The notes beneath the pieces were generated by a model, which saw only the letters and a program-made list of their open reading frames with translations, was not told the DNA's origin and ran no database searches. Positions 8,526-17,543 of a stretch of DNA of 64,000 nucleotides are shown piece after piece (position 1 is the stretch's first letter; every line of letters starts with the position of its first letter). Source of the DNA: Arthrobacter sp. MYb213 (GTDB taxonomy: Bacteria; Actinomycetota; Actinomycetes; Actinomycetales; Micrococcaceae); NCBI RefSeq assembly GCF_002979915.1, contig NZ_PCQA01000006.1:186001-250000 (forward strand). Direction: 5' to 3'. The translations under genes were made by a program, and so were the position numbers.

Positions 8526-9311
8526 CTATTCGATTCGGCCGCCAAAATCGGCAGCAATCTCTAAGGCCGTCCGTTGCAGGGCAGGGAGTATGTTTTCTGA
8601 AATAGTGGTGCTATTTGCACGGCCTGATTGCACCGATACATTTAGCGCCCCAAGCAGCTGACTACCACGGTAAACAGGCACGGCCACCCCGCGCAGCCCT
8701 TCGTCAAGTTCTTGGTTCACCAACGACCAACCTTGGGTGGCCACCCGATCCAGCTCCAAGTTCAACTCTTCGAGACCGGTGACAGTGTGTTCCGTGTAGC
8801 GACGCAGCTTAATTCCCTTCAAGAATTCAGCACGTTCAACGGCGCCTAGATTTGCGATGAGCACACGTCCCATGGAAGTCACCCAGGCAGGAAGACGATT
8901 TCCAATGGACACGTTCATCTGATGCAGACGCGGTGCAGACACTCTCTCTACATACAGGACGTCTTGGCCTTCGAGCACACACAATGAGGTGGTTTCGTCT
9001 AATTCCCGCGCCAACCGTTGCAGGTGTGAAATAGCAGCCCGAGGCAGCGTGAGTCCCGAAAGGTAGGCAGCACCTACATCGAGCACCCGTGGGGTTTGCC
9101 GGTAGGTATTTCCTTCAGCTGCCAGGTATCCAAGATCCACAAGCGTGAGCAGAAAACGCCGAGCCGATGCACGAGTCTGTTCGGTGGCCGTTGCTACCTG
9201 CGAAACCGTGAGCGCCGAATCTTCTCCCCTAAAGGCGAGCAATACCGCCAAGGTCTTCTCCGCTGATTTCACGTAATAGTCGGGCTGCTCTGCCACGATT
9301 TCGGTCCCCAT
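8526..9311 (-). CDS. IclR-family regulator (PcaR/PobR-like), shikimate/protocatechuate locus
   Basis: The protein has an N-terminal IclR winged helix (LTVSQVATATEQTRASARRFLLTLVDLGYL) and the C-terminal effector domain with SLCVLEGQDVLYVERVS and LPAWVTSMGRVLIANL, typical of the aromatic-acid branch (PcaR, PobR, CatR). I use the ATG at 9311, preceded by AGGTG, rather than the GTG two codons earlier. It is the last gene of the aroE-quiC-iclR transcript, 30 bp after the dehydratase gene. It is the obvious regulator of that operon and of the divergent transporter. Confidence 0.88.
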   Translation of the reverse strand: MGTEIVAEQPDYYVKSAEKTLAVLLAFRGEDSALTVSQVATATEQTRASARRFLLTLVDLGYLAAEGNTYRQTPRVLDVGAAYLSGLTLPRAAISHLQRLARELDETTSLCVLEGQDVLYVERVSAPRLHQMNVSIGNRLPAWVTSMGRVLIANLGAVERAEFLKGIKLRRYTEHTVTGLEELNLELDRVATQGWSLVNQELDEGLRGVAVPVYRGSQLLGALNVSVQSGRANSTTISENILPALQRTALEIAADFGGRIE

Positions 9312-9341
9312 TTTCACCTAGATGTACAGCCAACAGGCCAG

Positions 9342-11192
9342 TTACGAGCGGCTAAATCGATTGTGCTCAAACTGCGCCGCGAGACGAATTGGGGCGTTGG
9401 GTGCCCCGTATCCATCGTAGCCGTCGCGACGTTCAAGCACTTCAAAGAACATATTGCCAACGGTAGCGGTATAGAAGTGTAAGAACACTCCATTCTCGTC
9501 GCTATCGTAGAGCAGATTTAGTTCCTTCAAAGTCGCCAAGGACTTTTCGTCAATGTTAAAACGAGCGGCAAGATCTTCATAGTAGTTCGCCGGAACCTGC
9601 AAGAACTCCATACCGGCGGCTACTGCCCGGCGAGCCAACGCCACGACATCATCGGTACGCAAGGCTACATGCTCCGGATATTCGTGATTGCGGTCGATAG
9701 TTGCTTCCAATCCTTGCGGCACAATATTCAGAGCCAATCGCACCCCGCCATCGCTGGTGCGTAGCACCTGTGAGCGTACCAACCCCATTGGACTTGGCAC
9801 TTCTGTTCCGGGACGCGCTTCTAAGTTCAGCACGCTGGTGTAAAAGAGCACCGATTCGTCAAATGCCTGCCACGGCTGAGCTAGATTAATGTGGTCAATT
9901 GACTCGATTCTTCCGGGTTCGGTGGGCTCCGTGAATCCCGGCAACACCCCGAATTCGGCCTCCCATGCCGTAGTTAACTCGGCGGAACCGAAGAAAACTT
10001 CGGTGGCATCGGGTGCGCGGAAACCCGCAAGTTCCTGTTCATCCTTGGTGTGATGGCGCGACACCGGTTTCGCCAGAAGATCCGTGGCACGCGCGCTGCC
10101 CGCGCTTGGGTCAGGGACCTGAATGCCAAGCCCGCTCACGCTCGCGGTAACCGCGCGGCTGCGCTGCGAGTTTACGATGATTCGTGCTTTCCCTGCCCGC
10201 CAAAGCTGCACAGGTTTGCGGCGATGCTGCCCGAGGAAGGAGAACCCTAGCTGGGTGAGCATTCCGGCTATTAGTTCAGGATCTTCTGTGCGAATTTCGG
10301 CGAAATCAAAGCCGTTGGCTTCTTGCACCTCGGGAAGAGCAACTAGGTTGAGGTTGTCGCGGACTTCTTCGCCCTGCAATACTGCGGCTGTCTGAGATTG
10401 CAGCCAAATCAGCGACCGTAGCCCGTCGATAGCGGTGAGTTCAACATTTGATTGACGGAAGACGTCGTTAAAAATCTCCAGTGAAATGATTCCGGAATAT
10501 CCCGAACGGACCAGATAGCCGAGAAATACATCGAGCTCAAAGCCCCCCTCGCCAGGAAAAACCCTGTAGTGCCGCGACCAAGACAGGATGTCCAAGGACA
10601 ACACTGGCGCATCAGCAAGCTGCACAAAGAAGATTTTTTCTCCGGGAATTTCGGCGATCTGCGCCGGATCATCCCCCCTCGAAAGAATATGGAAACTATC
10701 AATGCACAACCCCACATTGTCCCGATCCACCAGCTTCACGATCTCCCATGAGTGCTGGTAGGTATCCACATATTTGCCCCAGGCCAATGCTTCATAAGCA
10801 ATTCGCACACCATACTGTGCCGCGAGATCGGCTAGTTGGCGAATCTGATCAACGAAGAGTTGATCATCGTTAATCGTTGCGGTCCCCACGTTGGAGCACA
10901 ATAGAATGAGGTCCATGCCGAGGCGTTGCATCAGTTGGAATTTTGCTTCGGCCCGGCGCAAATTCTCTTCAAGAACTTTTTCGTCAACCCCTTCAAAATC
11001 TCGGAAGGGCTGGAAGAGATCTAGACTCAGTCCGAGCCTGGCGGCGAAGGCTTTGACCTCTTCAGGAGACATTGGACTGACAGTGAGGTCTTGCTCGAAG
11101 ATTTCAATGCCGTCAAAACCCGCCTTCGCGCAGGCCAGCATTTTTTCTTCAAGGGTGCCTGAGAGGCAGACAGTGGCGATGGAAGTGCGCAT
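9342..11192 (-). CDS. quiC: 3-dehydroshikimate dehydratase, two-domain (AP-endonuclease-fold + HPPD-like)
   Basis: This 616-residue fusion converts 3-dehydroshikimate to protocatechuate. Residues 1 to about 280 are a xylose-isomerase-like TIM barrel (MRTSIATVCLSGTLEEKMLA, GFDGIEIFEQDL, HILSRGDDP). The rest is a vicinal-oxygen-chelate domain like 4-hydroxyphenylpyruvate dioxygenase, keeping IDHINLA, EHVALRTDDV and FFEVLERRDGY, so its metal ligands His, His and Glu look intact. The length matches the known bacterial two-domain QuiC form. Its start overlaps the shikimate dehydrogenase stop (ATGA), indicating translational coupling. Confidence 0.92.
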   Translation of the reverse strand: MRTSIATVCLSGTLEEKMLACAKAGFDGIEIFEQDLTVSPMSPEEVKAFAARLGLSLDLFQPFRDFEGVDEKVLEENLRRAEAKFQLMQRLGMDLILLCSNVGTATINDDQLFVDQIRQLADLAAQYGVRIAYEALAWGKYVDTYQHSWEIVKLVDRDNVGLCIDSFHILSRGDDPAQIAEIPGEKIFFVQLADAPVLSLDILSWSRHYRVFPGEGGFELDVFLGYLVRSGYSGIISLEIFNDVFRQSNVELTAIDGLRSLIWLQSQTAAVLQGEEVRDNLNLVALPEVQEANGFDFAEIRTEDPELIAGMLTQLGFSFLGQHRRKPVQLWRAGKARIIVNSQRSRAVTASVSGLGIQVPDPSAGSARATDLLAKPVSRHHTKDEQELAGFRAPDATEVFFGSAELTTAWEAEFGVLPGFTEPTEPGRIESIDHINLAQPWQAFDESVLFYTSVLNLEARPGTEVPSPMGLVRSQVLRTSDGGVRLALNIVPQGLEATIDRNHEYPEHVALRTDDVVALARRAVAAGMEFLQVPANYYEDLAARFNIDEKSLATLKELNLLYDSDENGVFLHFYTATVGNMFFEVLERRDGYDGYGAPNAPIRLAAQFEHNRFSRS

Positions 11193-12064
11193 CAGAAACC
11201 TGCCTCCAGCATTTCCAATAGGTGGGCGTGCATTCGGCCAGCATTCGGAGTCAGTCCGGTGATGATGCCAAACGCATCAAGAGCCTGACCCACGGCCATG
11301 TTCCCACCGTCCAACACCTGGCAGCCCAGCTCGCGGGCGGCTGTGATCAGCGCAGTATCCACCGGCCGATAAACGCAGTCTGCTACCCAGTGCTCGGCGG
11401 TGAGATTTGAAATGTCAATCGGCAATCCCGGATGGTGGTGCATTCCGATGGGGCTTGCATTGAGCAGACCATCAGCCTCGGCCAATGCGGCCGACGCATC
11501 TTCCGGGCGGATTGCCGTAATAGCTGCTTGCGGGAAATGAGCCTTCAGTTCAGTTACTCGCTCGGAGGCTCGCACGGCTTCCGGGTCTGAGATAATGAGT
11601 TCTTTTACTCCGTCAGCTAGTAGCGCGAAGGCCACCGCGGCCCCGGCGCCACCGGCACCGAGCTGTAGCACCCTATCTAGTTTTGCGTTCGGCAGCCCAC
11701 CAGCCAAAGCCCAACCGAAACCCGATGCATCGGTGTTATATCCGTAGAATTTTCCGTCTTTGATAATCACGGTATTCACCGCGCCGATGGCGGTGGCGTT
11801 GTCACTTACTTCATCAAGGAAGTCAAGAACTACTTGCTTGCACGGGTGGGTAATGTTAAAAGCATTGAACCCTAGATCGGCACCTGATTGAAGGAGTTCG
11901 CCCACCGCCTGCGCGTCACGCCGCAAGGCAGTGAGGTCGATAGGCCGGTAAAGGTAGCGCAGCGCCTGCGCGTCCGCTTCGCGTTCATGCATGGGTGGGG
12001 TTAAGGACGGCAGGACACCGTCACCGATGAGTCCGACCAGATAGGACTGAGTAAGAGTACTCAT
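11192..12064 (-). CDS. Shikimate dehydrogenase family protein (catabolic AroE/QuiB-like)
   Basis: The 290-residue enzyme has the substrate motif FNITHPCK with the catalytic Lys, the NTDASGFGWAL loop with the catalytic Asp, and the Rossmann loop QLGAGGAGAAVAFAL. The AroE family interconverts shikimate and 3-dehydroshikimate. Its place before a dehydroshikimate dehydratase and opposite a shikimate transporter points to a catabolic, shikimate-oxidising role rather than biosynthesis. The ATG at 12064 (MSTLTQS) is used; the 12 upstream open codons start close to the operator region. Confidence 0.9.
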   Translation of the reverse strand: MSTLTQSYLVGLIGDGVLPSLTPPMHEREADAQALRYLYRPIDLTALRRDAQAVGELLQSGADLGFNAFNITHPCKQVVLDFLDEVSDNATAIGAVNTVIIKDGKFYGYNTDASGFGWALAGGLPNAKLDRVLQLGAGGAGAAVAFALLADGVKELIISDPEAVRASERVTELKAHFPQAAITAIRPEDASAALAEADGLLNASPIGMHHHPGLPIDISNLTAEHWVADCVYRPVDTALITAARELGCQVLDGGNMAVGQALDAFGIITGLTPNAGRMHAHLLEMLEAGF

Positions 12065-12137
12065 GGTGTTGCCCAACTTTCCGTAATGCTTAACGCACAT
12101 ATTGCCATGCCTGTGATTTACATCTACTCTATATCAA

Positions 12138-12162
12138 CGTACGTACTCCGTACAACTGTACG
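12138..12162. promoter_or_regulatory. Putative operator with repeated CGTAC/GTACG elements
   Basis: In the divergent gap between the shikimate dehydrogenase and transporter genes, CGTAC (12149-12153) and GTACG (12158-12162) form an inverted repeat with a 4-nt spacer. A further CGTACGTAC lies at 12138-12146. The placement suits binding by the IclR protein encoded in the same operon, but this is inference. Confidence 0.45.
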
Positions 12163-12224
12163 CATAGCGCACAGATTTTTTCTTGTTCATCAATTTATCT
12201 ACGATCTTTCAAAGGAGTTTTCCG

Positions 12225-13565
12225 ATGCCCTCCACACACGAACCGTCGGCTTCCCCCGTGCCTGGCACCGGGAAACGCACCCCGGTAAAGGCAGCCCTCG
12301 CCAGCTTCATGGGAAGCGCCGTCGAATACTACGACTTCTTCATCTTCGGCTCCGCAGCAGCGTTAATCTTCCCGCATATCTTCTTCCCGGACGCTGACGC
12401 CAACGCCTCGATCATGTCCCTGGCGACCTTCGGTTTTGCCTACATTGCCCGACCTATCGGCGCGGTAATCCTCGGGCACTTCGGGGATCGTATTGGACGG
12501 CAAAAAGTTCTAATGTTCACCTTGGTGCTCATGGGCGCCTCAACCTTCGCCATCGGTTGTTTGCCAACATTTGATCAGGTCGGCTGGCTTGCTCCGATTC
12601 TGCTCGTGTTCGCCCGGCTGTGCCAAGGGCTCTCGGCAGCCGGCGAGCAAGCGGGCGCCTCATCGATGACGTTGGAACACGCGCCAGATAATCGTCGCAG
12701 CTTCTTCACATCCTGGACATTGACTGGCACCCAAGGTGGCCAGATTCTCGCAGCGCTAATTTTCATCCCAGTGGTGGCACTGCCCGACGAGATCAAATAC
12801 GGGATCGGCTGGCGTATTCCCTTCTGGCTTTCTGCAGTCGTAGTGCTCGTGACTTTCTTCATCCGCCGTTCACTGCACGAAACCCCAGAATTCGAAGAAG
12901 CAAAGAAAACGAACAACATCGCAAAGTTGCCGTTGGCGGTTCTGCTGAAGTTCCACTGGAAAGACGTGTTGCGTGTAGTTTTTTGTGCGTTTATTGCGGC
13001 AGTCTCCACGGTCTATGGAACGCTTGCCATCTCATATGGCAAGAACATTGGAAATATGGACGAATCCATCACCCTGTGGCTTGTAGTTGCAGGCAACATC
13101 GGGGCTCTCTTCACGCAACCGCTCTTCGGCAAACTGGCCGATAGCATCGGCCGCAAGCCGGTCTTCATCTACGGCGCAATTGCCTCCGCCGCGATCATGC
13201 CGTTCTACCTACGCAGTATGGAAACGGACAATGCGCTGTTGCAGTTCACCTTGTCTATTGCTGTCTTCTCCTGCGCCTATGCAGCAGCCAATGCCGTGTG
13301 GCCAAGCTTCTACGCCGAAATGTTCTCCTCTAAGGTACGTTTCTCCGGGCTGGCAATTGGCACTCAGCTAGGATTCCTTATGGCCGGCTTCGCCCCATCC
13401 ATCGTTGCCGCTATCGGTGGTTTGGAACCAGGTGGCTGGGTTAAAATCAGCCTGTTCACTGCTGGAATTTCACTCATTGCAGTGTTCTCCGCACTGACCG
13501 CACGTGAAACCTACCGGGTGCCCACCTCCCAGCTAGGCAGCACCCCCGAGTTGGTAAATAAGTAA
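12225..13565 (+). CDS. shiA: ShiA-like MFS transporter (metabolite:H+ symporter, shikimate/dehydroshikimate)
   Basis: The 446-residue membrane protein is of the MHS branch of the major facilitator superfamily. Features are FMGSAVEYYDFFIFGSAAAL in helix 1, the motif-A loops GHFGDRIGRQKVL and GKLADSIGRKPVF, and about twelve hydrophobic helices. The ATG at 12225 follows AAAGGAG. It is divergent from the shikimate dehydrogenase-dehydratase operon, so uptake of shikimate or a related alicyclic acid is the likely job. Other MHS substrates (alpha-ketoglutarate, proline) are less consistent with the context. Confidence 0.9.
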   Translation: MPSTHEPSASPVPGTGKRTPVKAALASFMGSAVEYYDFFIFGSAAALIFPHIFFPDADANASIMSLATFGFAYIARPIGAVILGHFGDRIGRQKVLMFTLVLMGASTFAIGCLPTFDQVGWLAPILLVFARLCQGLSAAGEQAGASSMTLEHAPDNRRSFFTSWTLTGTQGGQILAALIFIPVVALPDEIKYGIGWRIPFWLSAVVVLVTFFIRRSLHETPEFEEAKKTNNIAKLPLAVLLKFHWKDVLRVVFCAFIAAVSTVYGTLAISYGKNIGNMDESITLWLVVAGNIGALFTQPLFGKLADSIGRKPVFIYGAIASAAIMPFYLRSMETDNALLQFTLSIAVFSCAYAAANAVWPSFYAEMFSSKVRFSGLAIGTQLGFLMAGFAPSIVAAIGGLEPGGWVKISLFTAGISLIAVFSALTARETYRVPTSQLGSTPELVNK

Positions 13566-13582
13566 AGACTTCTTCACAGGAC

Positions 13583-13628
13583 AAGCCCGGCATGAGCCCT
13601 ACAAAAAGGTGGCGCTCATGCCGGGCTT
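13583..13628. terminator. Bidirectional terminator hairpin
   Basis: A perfect 15-bp stem (13583-13597 with 13614-13628) is followed by TGTTGTG. It lies between the convergent transporter and hydrolase genes. Confidence 0.85.
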
Positions 13629-13649
13629 TGTTGTGCCAAAGGTATGCAG

Positions 13650-14555
13650 CTAAACAGACTTAACTTCCCGCCCAAGCATCCTCTGGATATGTCTGGCCAC
13701 TACATCTCGTCCGGGTCTATCCATCACTATCGTGTAATGGTTAGTATCTGGCACTTCTTCGATCTGCAGCCCGCGCAATTTCTGCCCCCACGACTGCACA
13801 TATTCTTTGGTATACAGCCCTGGTTCGGCACCCATCAGCCCCTTCGGCGAGCGCAAGAAGGTCACTGGATGGCGCAATTCTTCCAAAGCTTTAAACAGTG
13901 AGGCTCCCCGGTGTAGTTCTGCCGTGTCCTCGGCCAATGCCTGATATTTCGTCGCTGGGCGCAGTTGTGGGGCGACTCCGTCGAGGTCGTATTTGATATA
14001 TTCATCGACCAACTCGTTCCAGTTTTCGCTGAAGGCCGGGTGGGGTTTCCAAAATTCCCGGTAGGCGGCCACCGATTCGAAAGTCATCGACAAGCGTTGC
14101 GCTGCTGGGCCCAATACTGCTTCGATAATTTGTTCGTCATCCAAGCCCTCGGGCACCTGCAGTGGCAGTCCCCCATCAACAAGCAACAGCGAGGAAACGA
14201 GCTGTGGATACATATCCGCGAATACTAGGGAAACAAAAGCACCCATCGAGTGTCCAATCACCGGGATAGGGCCACTGGCAAAGTGTTCCACTACCTGTGC
14301 AAGGTCAGCCGCGTGTACCGGCATCCCGTAGGGTCCAGGTAACTGGTTGCTTCGTCCCCGGCCACGCAAGTCCGGTGCAATGACCCGCACCCCGGGCAGG
14401 GCCTGGGCCACCATGGCCCAGGCGATATGTGAGGCGGTCACTCCGTGGATGAGCAATACCGTCGGCGCCTGCGGATCTTCGGGTCCCCACAATCCCACCT
14501 GCAAGGGGCCACCTGTAACGTTTACCGTCTCGGTGCGGTAGTTGGTCGCAATCAT
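13650..14555 (-). CDS. Alpha/beta hydrolase
   Basis: The protein of about 301 residues has the alpha/beta-hydrolase layout: TVLLIHGVTASHIAWAMV with the oxyanion region, DLRGRGRSNQ, the nucleophile elbow GHSMGAF, and a late His in DTNHYTIVM. The start at 14555 overlaps the dehydrogenase stop by four bases (ATGA), so it is translationally coupled as the last gene of the long operon. Next to a 3-hydroxybutyrate dehydrogenase and an acyl-CoA ligase it may hydrolyse an ester, lactone or 3-hydroxyacid oligomer to release the acid. The substrate is unproven. Confidence 0.87.
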   Translation of the reverse strand: MIATNYRTETVNVTGGPLQVGLWGPEDPQAPTVLLIHGVTASHIAWAMVAQALPGVRVIAPDLRGRGRSNQLPGPYGMPVHAADLAQVVEHFASGPIPVIGHSMGAFVSLVFADMYPQLVSSLLLVDGGLPLQVPEGLDDEQIIEAVLGPAAQRLSMTFESVAAYREFWKPHPAFSENWNELVDEYIKYDLDGVAPQLRPATKYQALAEDTAELHRGASLFKALEELRHPVTFLRSPKGLMGAEPGLYTKEYVQSWGQKLRGLQIEEVPDTNHYTIVMDRPGRDVVARHIQRMLGREVKSV

Positions 14556-15331
14556 CGGGCGCTCCACCCACCATCCATGGTGTAGGAAGCGCCGGTGACC
14601 ATTCCCGCTTCGTCTTGAGCCAACCATGCCACCAAGGAAGCAACCTCTTCGGGCTCTACCAAGCGTTTGACCGCAGCCTCGGTAAGCATAATCTTCTCCA
14701 CCACCTCGGAAGGGGCAATGCCGTGCATCTTCGCCTGATCTTGAATCTGCTTCTCCACCAACGCGGTGCGAACATATCCGGGATTCACGCAGTTACTTGT
14801 CACCCCATGCTCTGCACCTTCCAGCGCGGTGACTTTCGATAGGCCTTCCAGACCGTGCTTGGCCGAGACGTACGCGCTTTTGAAGGCGCTGGCTCGCAAA
14901 CCATGCACGCTAGAAAGGTTGATGATCCGCCCGAAACCACGTTCGTACATCCCGGGAAGGGCCGCACGGATGAGCAGGAAGGGAGATTCAAGCATCAGCC
15001 GGTGAATGAGTCGCCACGCTTCGGGATCAAACTCATGAATCGGTGCTACGCGTTGCACCCCGGCGTTATTGATCAGAATGTCGGTATTAATACTTAGCTC
15101 TTCCAAAGCTTTAGTGTCTGCCAGATCTACCGCCCAGGATTTACCGCCCAGATCTTTAGCCACCTGATCAGCGGCGGCCGCATTCAAATCGGCCACAGTG
15201 ACAATTGCCCCCTGCGCGCTGAGCCTCTTCGCGCAGGCCAACCCGATACCTGAGGCACCGCCGGTGATCAGCGCGGTACGTCCGGCCAACGAGCCCGAGG
15301 TAGAGCCAAGTATTGTTTTAGTTTCAGTCAT
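14552..15331 (-). CDS. 3-hydroxybutyrate dehydrogenase (SDR family)
   Basis: The 259-residue short-chain dehydrogenase has the NAD motif TGGASGIG, NNAG, and the catalytic Ser and YxxxK in SSVHGLRASAFKSAYVSAKHG. It carries the NPGYVRTALVEKQI signature that I associate with D-3-hydroxybutyrate dehydrogenases. It would oxidise 3-hydroxybutyrate to acetoacetate with NAD+. I prefer the ATG at 15331 with AAAGG nine bases upstream over a TTG at 15340 that overlaps the TetR stop. The CoA transferase and thiolase at 42-45 kb could finish the route to acetyl-CoA. Confidence 0.85.
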   Translation of the reverse strand: MTETKTILGSTSGSLAGRTALITGGASGIGLACAKRLSAQGAIVTVADLNAAAADQVAKDLGGKSWAVDLADTKALEELSINTDILINNAGVQRVAPIHEFDPEAWRLIHRLMLESPFLLIRAALPGMYERGFGRIINLSSVHGLRASAFKSAYVSAKHGLEGLSKVTALEGAEHGVTSNCVNPGYVRTALVEKQIQDQAKMHGIAPSEVVEKIMLTEAAVKRLVEPEEVASLVAWLAQDEAGMVTGASYTMDGGWSAR

Positions 15332-15336
15332 CAGGC

Positions 15337-15975
15337 TCAACCTTTCACAGGCAGTTGTGCACCATCGGGCGCCAACGCACGATCAATAAAGTTCATCATT
15401 TCTTCAAATACTTCCTCGGGCACCTGGGGTCGATGCCCCTCAGCGTCCTCGGTTCCTTCCCAAAGCACCCAGCGCATACCCACTAATTCGCCAATACCCA
15501 TCAGCGCCCAGGCAGCCACTTCAGGGTTCATCACCCGAATTTCACCGGTGCGCTGTGAAGCCTCAAGGCCTTGGATGTAGCCCTCCACGATTTTGCTGTA
15601 GTGGTTACGTAATGCTCCGGGTGACACAAACTCGGCCTGCCGAATGATCCGGTAAAGGGCTGGATGTTGCGCAGTGAAATGGAAGAAGGCCTTGAACCCT
15701 GCCCGCTCGGCGGCAAACCTATTTTCTGTAGCAGCGGATGCTTCGGTCATTGCCATGCGCACGCGTCGGTTCAGATCTTCCACTACCTCATCAAAGATCT
15801 CCTGCTTGCCCGCAAAATACAGGTAGAAGGTACCCAGCCCCACTCCGGCGCATTCGGTGATCTTCACAATCGACGCGTCGTGGTAGCCAGAAGTGGCAAA
15901 GACCTTTTCTGCCGCCGCCAGAATCTTGCTACGGGTCCGAGTCCCGCGTTGTGTCCGAGGTGTCACTGTACTCAT
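15337..15975 (-). CDS. TetR-family transcriptional regulator
   Basis: The 212-residue protein has an N-terminal TetR helix-turn-helix (SKILAAAEKVFATSGYHDASIVKITECAGVGLGTFYLYFAGKQEIFDEVV) and an all-helical ligand domain (ALYRIIRQAEFVSPGALRNHY). A very strong GGGAGGAGGAG ribosome site precedes the ATG at 15975. It lies inside the transport/catabolism operon, so autoregulation of the whole transcript by an acid or acyl-CoA is likely. A candidate operator lies at 22445-22466 ahead of the first gene. Confidence 0.9.
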   Translation of the reverse strand: MSTVTPRTQRGTRTRSKILAAAEKVFATSGYHDASIVKITECAGVGLGTFYLYFAGKQEIFDEVVEDLNRRVRMAMTEASAATENRFAAERAGFKAFFHFTAQHPALYRIIRQAEFVSPGALRNHYSKIVEGYIQGLEASQRTGEIRVMNPEVAAWALMGIGELVGMRWVLWEGTEDAEGHRPQVPEEVFEEMMNFIDRALAPDGAQLPVKG

Positions 15976-15977
15976 GG

Positions 15978-17534
15978 CTACTCCTCCTCCCGTAGTGAAA
16001 GTTGTGCTGCCCGGCTCTGGTTACGTAGTTGCTGGCGAGAAACCTTTTCAATTCCGACTCGTGGCAGCGTCGTGGTGAATTTGAAGGTGTCCGGAATCTT
16101 AAAGCGTGCGAGTTTGCCGGCGCAATGAGCCGCCAGTTCCGTGGCATCAGCATGAGCATGCGTTTGTAAAACCACCCACGCTTGCCCCACCTCTCCCCAC
16201 CGATCATCAGGAACTCCAATCACCGCAACTTCAGCCACTGCCGGATGAGTCAACAGCACTTGTTCAACTTCGGTAGGTGAGATATTTTCACCCCCGGAGA
16301 TGTAAAGATCCTTGATCCGGTCAATGATCTTCAGATATCCCTCGGTGTCCCGGTGAACCAAATCTCCGGTATGTAACCACCCATCAACAAACGCCTGAGC
16401 GCTGGCAGAACTATCACGGAAATAACCCGGCGATACGCTCGGGCCACTGACCAGCAATTCCCCGTCCCCGGCCCCACGAATTTCTTCGCCGGTCACCACA
16501 TCAACGAGCTTCACATTCACATGCGGGTAGGGCTTACCGGCAAACCCAATTTTGCTCATCGCTTCTTCGCTTGCCAGACATAGAACATTCGGTCCGGCTT
16601 CGCTCAGCCCATAACCCTGGACCAGCGCCACACCGCGCCCATGCCAGCATCGCAACAAGCTCGGCGCCATCGGGGCCCCACCGACCACTGCCAGCTTCAA
16701 GGCAGCCAAATCGGTGGAGTCAAAGTCTGGATGGGTAGCTAACATTCGGTAGTGCGCTGGAACGCCCATCATCTTGGTAACCTTGCGGTCTTCCAATAAT
16801 TGCAGGGCGCGTCCAGCGTCAAAGGTCCGCTCCAGCACTACCGTGGCACCAACCCACCAGGCTAACAGTGGCTGAATATTCCAGCCGCCCAAGTGGTACT
16901 GCGGAAGCACCGCCAGGATGGTGTCCGCGCTGGTCAGATCCACGGTGCGCGAAAGTGCCAAATTATTCCAGAAACAGTTGGCGTGAGTCAGCACCACCGC
17001 CTTAGGTTTGCCCTCAGAGCCCGAGGTGAACACCATCAGTAACGGATCGTCATCGGTCGGAGTCAGTCCATGTAGTTCGGTGTCTAACCGAATGACTCGC
17101 TCAATACTTGCCTCGACGCCTACCGGCCCCATAACAACCGTGGGCACTGGAGCGATCAGCTGTGCGTTGCTTTGTTCGGCAAGCGTCTGAAACTCATCTT
17201 CAACGACCCAAAGCATCGGGTCGGCTTTCGATAATTGCTCCCCCAACTCCGCAGGGGTCAGCCGCCAAGAAAGAGGCACCAACACCAGTCCGGCCTTGGC
17301 ACAGGCGAAAAACAACACCACCTGATCGGCACTGTTTCCCGAAAGCGTAGCGATCCTATCCCCCACACCAAAACCCGCAGTGACGAATTTCTGGGCTAAG
17401 CAAACCGCGCGTCGCTCCAGCTCTCGGTAAGTGGTCCGCACTCCACGATCATCGATGGCAATACGTTCCGGGGTGCTCAGCGACCGGTCCGTGGTCCAGC
17501 GCCCGAGTGTGTGCAGCCCAAGATCTCTTGTCAT
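15978..17534 (-). CDS. Class I adenylate-forming acyl-CoA synthetase
   Basis: The 518-residue protein activates a carboxylic acid to its CoA thioester through an acyl-AMP. Seen in order: VFTSGSEGKPKAVVLTH (P-loop), GYGLSEAGP, GDLVHRDTEGYLKIIDRIKDLYISGGENISPTEVE (hinge), and a C-terminal LPRVGIEKVSRQQL with the catalytic Lys. The length is that of medium/long-chain or aromatic acid-CoA ligases. It begins nine bases after the ABC permease gene, and TetR follows after two bases. The acid imported by the transporter is its likely substrate. Confidence 0.9.
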   Translation of the reverse strand: MTRDLGLHTLGRWTTDRSLSTPERIAIDDRGVRTTYRELERRAVCLAQKFVTAGFGVGDRIATLSGNSADQVVLFFACAKAGLVLVPLSWRLTPAELGEQLSKADPMLWVVEDEFQTLAEQSNAQLIAPVPTVVMGPVGVEASIERVIRLDTELHGLTPTDDDPLLMVFTSGSEGKPKAVVLTHANCFWNNLALSRTVDLTSADTILAVLPQYHLGGWNIQPLLAWWVGATVVLERTFDAGRALQLLEDRKVTKMMGVPAHYRMLATHPDFDSTDLAALKLAVVGGAPMAPSLLRCWHGRGVALVQGYGLSEAGPNVLCLASEEAMSKIGFAGKPYPHVNVKLVDVVTGEEIRGAGDGELLVSGPSVSPGYFRDSSASAQAFVDGWLHTGDLVHRDTEGYLKIIDRIKDLYISGGENISPTEVEQVLLTHPAVAEVAVIGVPDDRWGEVGQAWVVLQTHAHADATELAAHCAGKLARFKIPDTFKFTTTLPRVGIEKVSRQQLRNQSRAAQLSLREEE

Positions 17535-17543
17535 AGTCGTGTC

